From: Verrucomicrobiota bacterium
Lineage (GTDB): Bacteria > Verrucomicrobiota > Verrucomicrobiia > Verrucomicrobiales > Akkermansiaceae
DNA length: 64,000 bases
Assembly (NCBI GenBank): GCA_004293445.1
Contig: RDYP01000002.1
Location: 158,245-222,244, forward strand
Direction of reading: 5' to 3'
A model generated the notes under the pieces. It searched no databases. It worked only from the letters and a program-made list of their open reading frames with translations, and was not told the origin of the DNA. The position numbers and the translations under genes were made by a program. The first letter of the stretch is position 1, and every line of letters starts with the position of its first letter. This document shows, piece by piece, positions 58,497 through 64,000 of this stretch.

Positions 58497-61343
58497 CTAA
58501 CGCCGATACCTCCGCGCCAAGGCCCGACCAGTCGGCGATCCCTCCACCGCCGCCACCTCGCGCGGCGATCCCTCCGCGACCAAACAACCACCCTCCCGAC
58601 CACCGCCAGGCCCGAGATCGATCACCCAGTCCGACGCCGCAATGACGTCCAAATGATGCTCCACCACCAGCACACTATGCCCCGCCTCACGCAAACCGCG
58701 AAACGCCAGCAACAAGCGCTCCACGTCGCCGAAATGAAGCCCGGTCGTCGGTTCGTCGAAGAAATACAGCGTGTGCGGTGCGGCGGGCTTCGATAACTCC
58801 AATGCCAGCTTCAAGCGCTGCGCCTCGCCCCCCGACAAGGTATTCGCCGCCTGCCCCAGCCTCAGGTAGCCCAGACCCAATTCACCCATCACCTGCAAGG
58901 TCTTCCGCAGCTTCGGCACCGCGGCAAAAACCTCCAGCGCCTCCCCCGCGGTCAACTCCAAGGCATCGGCGATGCTCATCCCCTTGAATCGGACCTCCAA
59001 GGTCTCGCGATTGAAACGCTTCCCACCACAGGAACGACAAAGCACCCACGCGTCCGGCAGGAAATTCATTTCAATTTTCAGCCGCCCCGCTCCCTCGCAC
59101 CGCTCGCAGCGTCCGCCGTGGGTATTGAAACTGAAACGCCCCGCCCCATAGCCGCGCTGGCGCGACAAGGGCAGCTTCGCAAACAGATCGCGAATCGCAT
59201 CAAACATCCCGGTGAAGGTCGCCGGATTCGATCGCGGACTCTTCCCAATCGCCGACTGATCCACCGCCACCACCTTGCCCAGCAATTCCATGCCTTCGAT
59301 CGCCCGATGCCGCCCCGGCGTCTCGCCGCCCCCATGAAAATGACGCTTCAATGCCCGCAGCAGCACATCGTCCGCCAAGGTCGACTTCCCACTGCCACTC
59401 GGCCCGCTCAAGCAAACCATGCCGCCAAGCGGAATCCTGACGTCCAGGTCCCGCAAGTTGTGCTCACTCGCCCCGCGCACCACCAGCGCATCCCCCGCAT
59501 GCGGAAATGAGGCCCCGCCCACACTCTCACCCACCGACGATTCCAACCAACGCCGCGTCGGCGACTCCGACGGAAAATCCTCCAACCGACCACTCCCCAA
59601 AAGCATCCCACCCTCCACACCCGCACCCGGACCCAGCTCGATCATCCAGTCCGCGGCGCGAATCATCTCCTCATCGTGCTCCACCACCACCACCGTGTTC
59701 CCCCGATCCCGCAGACGCTTCAACGCCGCGATCAACTTCCCCGTGTCCTCCGCATGGAGCCCGATGCTCGGCTCGTCCAAAACATACAGCACCCCGGTGA
59801 GCCCGATCCCAAGCTGCGTCGCCAGACGAATCCGCTGCGCCTCCCCTCCGGATAAGGTCGCGCTCGACCGATCCAAGCCGAGATAGCCTAGACCCACCTC
59901 CCGCAAAAATCCCAAACGCTCACGGACCGCGCCGGACAGTTGCCCGCAAACCTCGGCTCGATCCTCCGGTAGCCGCAAGCCCGCCAGCCAATCCTCTGCC
60001 TCCTCCACCGGCAGCCCGCAGAAATCCTGAATCCCGAGCCAAAGTCCGCCCGCCCCTTCGATCCGGACCGCCAGGATCTCCGGACGCAATCGCCGCCCCT
60101 CACAGACCCGACAGGGGCGCTCCGCCATGACCCGCAAAAGCCGACGCCGGACCGCCTCGCTGCGCGCCTCCCTCAGCTTGCGCTCCGCCTCGATGCAAAG
60201 ACCCTCGAATTTCTTCGTCCCTTTTTTCCCGTCACCACTGGACTTACCCGCCCCCTCCAAAAGCCCCCCTTCAAACAACAACCGACGTCCCTCGTCCGGC
60301 AAATCGGCAAACACCGCGTCCTCCGACAAACCCAAGCCCCGCAAAATCCCCACCATCTCCCGCGCCAAAACCTTCCCCCGCTGCGACCCCACTTTCCACC
60401 ACCCCTTAACCCCACCTTTCGCCAAAGGCAGATCCACTCCCCCGAGCAGCAAGTCCGGATCACAAAAACGCTCCGTCCCCAGACCCTCGCACGCAGGACA
60501 GGCCCCCAGATGCGAATTGAACGAAAAATGCCGGGGACTCAGCTCCCCCATCATGAAACCCGTCTTCGGATTCCGATAACTCGTCTGAAACGAAATCTCC
60601 CGCCACGCCCCGTCCTCCAATCCTGCCCCACCCGACACCAAGGCCTTCGCCTCATTCGCGCAAATCCGCAGTGCCATCTCCACCGAATCCGCCAGCCGCG
60701 CCTCACCACCCGCCTTCACCACCAGGCGATCCACCACGACCTCCACCTTCCTCGCTCGCTCGGGCCACAACTTCGCCGCCTCCTCCAATTCCAAAATCTC
60801 ACCCTCCACCCGAACCCGCACAAAACCCTGCCGCCGCAAATCCCCGATCAAACGCTCCGGCTCCCGCGACTCCTCTTCAGGCACCGGAGCCAACAGCACC
60901 ACCTTCGTCCCCTCCTCCATCGACGAAATCGCCGTCACAATATCCGACGCGCCCATCCTCTCCAGCTTCTCACTCGTCGCCGGATCATGCGGCACCCCGG
61001 CCGCCGCCCACAACACGCGCAAGTGCTCGTGAATCTCCGTCACCGTGGCAACGGTCGACCGCGGATTCAAACCACCACCGCGCTGCTCGATCGCGATCGC
61101 CGGACTCAATCCGTCAATCGCATCGACATCGGGCTTCTCCAACTGATCCAGAAACTGCCGGGCGTAGGCCGACAGCGATTCCACGAAACGCCGCTGCCCC
61201 TCCGCGAACAGCGTGTGAAATGCCAACGACGATTTCCCCGACCCACTCGGCCCGGTCACCACCACGAGCTTGCCCCGCGGAATCTCGACATCGATCCCCC
61301 GCAGATTGTGCTGCCTCGCTCCCCGGATCCGGATGCTTTCCAC
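58497..61343 (-). CDS. uvrA: Excinuclease ABC subunit A (divergent UvrA)
   Basis: Damage-recognition ATPase of nucleotide excision repair. The 948-residue product has two ABC modules with Walker A GPSGSGKSS (N-terminal) and GPSGSGKST (C-terminal), and signature motifs TLSGGEAQRIRLATQ and TLSGGEAQRLKLALE. The second zinc finger is complete (CERCEGAG...CRSCGGKRF). In the first, only CPAC and CRVC are seen; the usual CxxC before the FSFN segment is replaced by RNPKTGFMMGELSPRHFSFN. Length fits a full UvrA rather than a short UvrA2. GTG at 61343 is preferred, since ESIRIRGARQHNLR is the canonical N-terminus. Whether a second uvrA exists cannot be told. Confidence 0.92.
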   Translation of the reverse strand: MESIRIRGARQHNLRGIDVEIPRGKLVVVTGPSGSGKSSLAFHTLFAEGQRRFVESLSAYARQFLDQLEKPDVDAIDGLSPAIAIEQRGGGLNPRSTVATVTEIHEHLRVLWAAAGVPHDPATSEKLERMGASDIVTAISSMEEGTKVVLLAPVPEEESREPERLIGDLRRQGFVRVRVEGEILELEEAAKLWPERARKVEVVVDRLVVKAGGEARLADSVEMALRICANEAKALVSGGAGLEDGAWREISFQTSYRNPKTGFMMGELSPRHFSFNSHLGACPACEGLGTERFCDPDLLLGGVDLPLAKGGVKGWWKVGSQRGKVLAREMVGILRGLGLSEDAVFADLPDEGRRLLFEGGLLEGAGKSSGDGKKGTKKFEGLCIEAERKLREARSEAVRRRLLRVMAERPCRVCEGRRLRPEILAVRIEGAGGLWLGIQDFCGLPVEEAEDWLAGLRLPEDRAEVCGQLSGAVRERLGFLREVGLGYLGLDRSSATLSGGEAQRIRLATQLGIGLTGVLYVLDEPSIGLHAEDTGKLIAALKRLRDRGNTVVVVEHDEEMIRAADWMIELGPGAGVEGGMLLGSGRLEDFPSESPTRRWLESSVGESVGGASFPHAGDALVVRGASEHNLRDLDVRIPLGGMVCLSGPSGSGKSTLADDVLLRALKRHFHGGGETPGRHRAIEGMELLGKVVAVDQSAIGKSPRSNPATFTGMFDAIRDLFAKLPLSRQRGYGAGRFSFNTHGGRCERCEGAGRLKIEMNFLPDAWVLCRSCGGKRFNRETLEVRFKGMSIADALELTAGEALEVFAAVPKLRKTLQVMGELGLGYLRLGQAANTLSGGEAQRLKLALELSKPAAPHTLYFFDEPTTGLHFGDVERLLLAFRGLREAGHSVLVVEHHLDVIAASDWVIDLGPGGGREGGCLVAEGSPREVAAVEGSPTGRALARRYRR

Positions 61344-61367
61344 ACCCCGAGAAAAAGGCCTCACACG

Positions 61368-61380
61368 CCAAGTTCCAAGT
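61368..61380 (-). repeat. Second copy of the 13-mer seen before nspC
   Basis: On the minus strand ACTTGGAACTTGG lies 24 bp before the uvrA start, in the same orientation to transcription as its copy at 37086-37098. The 75-bp gap between uvrA and the next gene contains nothing else clear. Confidence 0.55.
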
Positions 61381-61418
61381 GCCAATGTGAACGACTCCAG
61401 CCGCCCACACCGGAACGC

Positions 61419-62168
61419 TCACTTCTTCGCAGGCGCCACTTTGAACGGCACCTCGACTTCTTCGAGATCGGTCCAGTAACGCACCGTGACCGACAGCTTC
61501 TTGCCCTTCGCCTTTTCAAACTGAAAGGTCTTGGTCTCTCCCGACCACGAGCTGCCCCTGCCGTCCAACTTCTTTTCACCGTCCTTCACCACGACTTCCA
61601 CGATCCCCTTGATGTCGCCGTGAACCGACACGCTCGTGCCATCGCCGCCACCACCGAAAAAGCCAGCGCCCCCGCTCCCGCCCGATACTTTGTAAGATCC
61701 CGCCGCGATCTTCTTCTTGTCGCCGACCGCGATCTCCACCGTCTTTTCCTCCGACTCCGAGGCGGTCACCGCGACCACACTACCCTCGATCGACGCGCCT
61801 TCCACCGAACCGAACAAATCGCCAGGAAAGCCCACCGTGAAAGTCCCGAGATTCCCCTCTTCGCCCACCTTCGAGAAGCTCTCCTGCTTCCAGTTCGCCT
61901 TGCCGCTCCGCGTCCGCGCCCACTGCCGACCATCCCCCAAAGTGAAGCTCTTGATCTCTACCGAATCGTCCTTGAACGACACCAAATTCTCCCCCTTGAC
62001 CAGAAACGAAAGTTTCACACCCGCCTCGTAGCCCATCGGCTTCACATCAAAAGGAAGCTCTTCGCCCGCGGACCGGCCGATCTGGCACTGAAGCAAACTG
62101 ACCTCGAACGGGGCAGCCACGAGGGAAAAGGGCAGGGCAAGAAACGGCGCGAGCAAAATGGATTTCAT
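61419..62168 (-). CDS. Secreted protein of unknown function
   Basis: A 249-residue exported protein. Residues 1-18 are a signal peptide (ILLAPFLALPFSLVAA). The mature part is all-beta in style with a Gly/Ser-rich loop near 160 (SGGSGGAGFFGGGGDGT), and it has two similar halves with repeated acidic strands. There are no cysteines except one near the N-terminus (LLQCQIG). No family recognised. The ATG at 62168 is the only one that begins a signal peptide. Divergent from opgG (141 bp apart). Confidence 0.8.
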   Translation of the reverse strand: MKSILLAPFLALPFSLVAAPFEVSLLQCQIGRSAGEELPFDVKPMGYEAGVKLSFLVKGENLVSFKDDSVEIKSFTLGDGRQWARTRSGKANWKQESFSKVGEEGNLGTFTVGFPGDLFGSVEGASIEGSVVAVTASESEEKTVEIAVGDKKKIAAGSYKVSGGSGGAGFFGGGGDGTSVSVHGDIKGIVEVVVKDGEKKLDGRGSSWSGETKTFQFEKAKGKKLSVTVRYWTDLEEVEVPFKVAPAKK

Positions 62169-62309
62169 CCCCGCAAAGCTGCCGCCCACCCAACGCCTGC
62201 CAAGCCCAAAAACCAAGCAAAGTTCCACCTCCCATCCACCGATCCTCCCCGCCGGACAGCCCGCGACCTTGCATCCACCCACCGCGACTGCGAAAATCCT
62301 CACACACCC

Positions 62310-63905
62310 ATGATCGCCCGCCGCCCACTCACCACCGCGCTCGCCCTCGGCCTGCTCTGCCACCTCCCGCTCCGCGCGGCCGATTCCTCCTTCGACCAAC
62401 TCCGCGAGCGGGCCCGCCAACTCGCCTCCAAACCCTACGCTCCGAAACCCAGCGAACTCGACGACTTCTGGAAAAACCTCAGCTACGACCAACACCGCGA
62501 CATCCGCTTCAAAATGGAATCCGGCCTTTGGTGGGAACAAGGGCCCTTCTCCATCGATTTCTTCCACCCCGGTTGGACCGCAAAGAAAACCGTCTCCCTC
62601 TTCGAGGTCAGCGGCCCCTCGGAAAAGGCCCTGACCTTCGACGCCTCGCTCTTCGACTACGGCAAACAAAAAATCCCCGCCTCCATCCCCGCCCCTCCTG
62701 GCTACGCCGGCTGGCGCGCCCGCACCCGGCTGAACTCCCCCGATTACATGGACGAGTTTCTCGTCTTCCTCGGCGCCAGCTACTTCCGCGCCATCCCCGC
62801 CGGTGCCCCGTACGGCCTCTCCGCCCGCGGCCTCTCAATCAACAGCGGCCTACCCGGCGTGCCCGAAGAGTTTCCCGACTTCACCGAGTTCCACCTCGAA
62901 AAACCTGCCAAAAACGCAAAGTCCCTCGTCGCTCATGCCCTGCTCGAAGGCGAAAGCGTCGCCGGTGCCTACCAATTCACCGTCACCCCAGGCCCCGAAA
63001 CCACCATCGATATCGAGGCCGAAATCACCCTCCGCCGACCCGTCCAACAACTCGGCCTCGCCCCCTTCTCCAGCATGTTCTGGTTCGGCGAAAACACCCA
63101 CCCGCGCCCCTACGACTTCCGCCCCGAAGTGCACGACAGCGATGGCCTCCTGATGGAACTCGGCAGCGGCAACCTCCACTACCGCCCGCTCGAACACAGC
63201 CACCACCAGTTCCGCCACTGCGTCTTCACCTTGGAAAACCCGCGCTCCTGGAGCCTCATTCAGCGCGATCGTTCCTTCGCCCACTACCAGGATCCCGAAG
63301 CCCGCTACCACGACCGCCCCAGTGTCACAGTCGAACCCCTCAGCGGCTTCGAACACGGCAAGCTCCACCTCATCGAAATGCCCACCGATGACGAGACCGA
63401 TGACAACGTCATCCTCGTCTGGGAACCCGGCAAGGCCCCGCAAATTGGCAAGCCATTCCACTTCCACTACCGCCTCAAGTGGCAGCGCGACCCCTCACCT
63501 TCCGGACTCTTCGCCGTCAAAGCCACCCGCGCCGGCAATCCCGTCCAAAAACCCGACGAAGTCCTGATGACCATTGACTTCGCCAAACCCCTGGCCCCCG
63601 AGAAAAAAGTCGGAGACCCGAAATGGGACGACATCTCGAAACTCAAACCCGTCGTCACCGTCAACCAACCCGGCGTGAAAGTCCTCCACGTCGGCCTGAC
63701 CGACCTCAGCATGCCAAATGTCGATGACCTACCCGCCGGTCTCGGCCGCAGCAAGGATCTCCACATGCCCCAAGTCCTCCGCGCTTTCTTCGTCATCGAT
63801 CCCACCAAGGACATCCACGACATCGACATGACCTGCGAACTCCAAGACAGCAGCGGCAAGGCCGTTTCCGAACGCTGGATCTACCTCTGGAAACGCAGCC
63901 ACTAG
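62310..63905 (+). CDS. opgG: Periplasmic glucan biosynthesis protein OpgG (MdoG)
   Basis: Makes osmoregulated periplasmic glucans with the glucosyltransferase OpgH. The 531-residue protein has a signal peptide (LALGLLCHLPLRAA) and the family opening FDQLRERARQLASKPYAPKP, then DQHRDIRFKMESGLWWEQGPF (here split), GYAGWRARTRLN, EFLVFLGASYFRAI and the pair TSMFW-like FSSMFWFGENT and HDSDGLLMELG. Asp and Glu in those last segments belong to the proposed catalytic groove. opgH is not seen to the right, because an insertion-sequence end starts directly after the stop codon. The ATG at 62310 is the signal peptide start. Confidence 0.94.
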   Translation: MIARRPLTTALALGLLCHLPLRAADSSFDQLRERARQLASKPYAPKPSELDDFWKNLSYDQHRDIRFKMESGLWWEQGPFSIDFFHPGWTAKKTVSLFEVSGPSEKALTFDASLFDYGKQKIPASIPAPPGYAGWRARTRLNSPDYMDEFLVFLGASYFRAIPAGAPYGLSARGLSINSGLPGVPEEFPDFTEFHLEKPAKNAKSLVAHALLEGESVAGAYQFTVTPGPETTIDIEAEITLRRPVQQLGLAPFSSMFWFGENTHPRPYDFRPEVHDSDGLLMELGSGNLHYRPLEHSHHQFRHCVFTLENPRSWSLIQRDRSFAHYQDPEARYHDRPSVTVEPLSGFEHGKLHLIEMPTDDETDDNVILVWEPGKAPQIGKPFHFHYRLKWQRDPSPSGLFAVKATRAGNPVQKPDEVLMTIDFAKPLAPEKKVGDPKWDDISKLKPVVTVNQPGVKVLHVGLTDLSMPNVDDLPAGLGRSKDLHMPQVLRAFFVIDPTKDIHDIDMTCELQDSSGKAVSERWIYLWKRSH

Positions 63906-64000
63906 CAGCCTGTTGAAAAACCCTTCCTGATCTGCTTCGCTTCGCGGCGAGCATGTTCGAGAGCCGCGACACCCGCAACGAGTCCCAGCCGCAATTCTGG
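63906..64000 (+). mobile_element. Probable left end of an insertion sequence (truncated by window edge)
   Basis: CAGCCTGTTGAAAAACCC at 63906-63923 begins right after the opgG stop and resembles the terminal inverted repeats of IS5/IS1182-related elements, which often carry a TGTTGAAAAA core. It is followed by a short leader and an open frame that looks like a transposase start. The right end and the target duplication are outside the window. Confidence 0.5.
63953..64000 (+). CDS. Start of a possible transposase gene (partial)
   Basis: An ATG at 63953 opens a frame of 16 codons to the window edge: MFESRDTRNESQPQFW. The Asp-rich, charged N-terminus with an early Trp/Phe pair is of the kind seen in IS transposases. 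It lies 30 bp after the presumed terminal repeat. Too short to confirm by itself. Confidence 0.4.
   Translation, partial: MFESRDTRNESQPQFW

Noticed and set aside
60510..62309. A 600-codon N-terminal extension of opgG
   Set aside because: It overlaps uvrA and the secreted-protein gene on the opposite strand; OpgG starts with its signal peptide at 62310.

Overview
The window is a GC-rich (roughly 60 %) stretch of a bacterial chromosome, almost certainly from Verrucomicrobiota (Verrucomicrobiales, the wider Akkermansia/Luteolibacter/Haloferula group). The pointers are an Amuc_1098-type type IV pilus secretin, a secreted DUF1080 protein, a PEP-CTERM-like sorting tail, scattered lipid A genes (lpxA, and skp-lpxD), a carboxynorspermidine decarboxylase and several small conserved families of the PVC group. 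It is dense with housekeeping genes on both strands. Most intergenic gaps are under 200 bp, GTG starts are frequent and clear Shine-Dalgarno sites are rare. There is no prophage, CRISPR array or rRNA operon. The only mobile DNA is the probable left end of an insertion sequence cut by the right window edge.

Layout. 0-5 kb: the 3' end of mrdA (PBP2), then rng with a strong terminator, a DUF1826-like gene with a 30-bp in-frame duplication, an HNH nuclease and a secreted DUF1080 protein. 5-15 kb: a two-gene unit of an orphan secretin and an AsmA-like bitopic protein, then ribF, a TPR-like protein, pyrC, lpxA and pssA, with a repeat-rich lpxA/pssA gap. 15-25 kb: a CxxC plus rhodanese-like protein lacking the catalytic Cys, an ACT protein, trmO, a secreted SGNH esterase, an EboD-like sugar-phosphate cyclase, a Nudix hydrolase, accA, a LysM protein with a degenerate L,D-transpeptidase-like domain, acpP and thiH-thiS. 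25-36 kb: a glycosyltransferase fused to an LpxH-like phosphoesterase, dinB, a bifunctional-nuclease family gene, an M29-like peptidase, an OvoA-C-terminus-like methyltransferase, tsaB, citrate synthase, small conserved genes, hemL and yjdF.

36-48 kb: tRNA-Thr, nspC, tRNA-Asp, fabD, an AEC transporter, an AraC-family regulator with a long C-terminal extension, then a four-gene operon (D-amino-acid-dehydrogenase-like oxidoreductase plus a complete polar amino acid ABC transporter) that looks like an uptake and oxidation unit. A low-density stretch follows with two small HTH genes, a possibly broken small membrane gene and a DUF1194/PEP-CTERM-like protein. 48-64 kb: lpxD-skp, panC, lnt, a phosphohexomutase, an RlmI-like methyltransferase, a sigma/putative anti-sigma/PDZ cassette, a UvrA with a depleted first zinc finger, a secreted protein, opgG and the insertion sequence edge.

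Functionally the window is weighted towards the cell envelope: peptidoglycan (mrdA, LysM), lipid A (lpxA, lpxD, LpxH-like domain), phospholipid and fatty acid synthesis (pssA, accA, acpP, fabD), lipoproteins (lnt), outer membrane assembly (skp, secretin, AsmA-like) and periplasmic glucans (opgG). No single locus is a clearly new defence or biosynthetic system. The best candidates for something undescribed are the secretin/AsmA-like pair, the sigma/anti-sigma/PDZ cassette, the fused glycosyltransferase-phosphoesterase and the solitary EboD-like cyclase.
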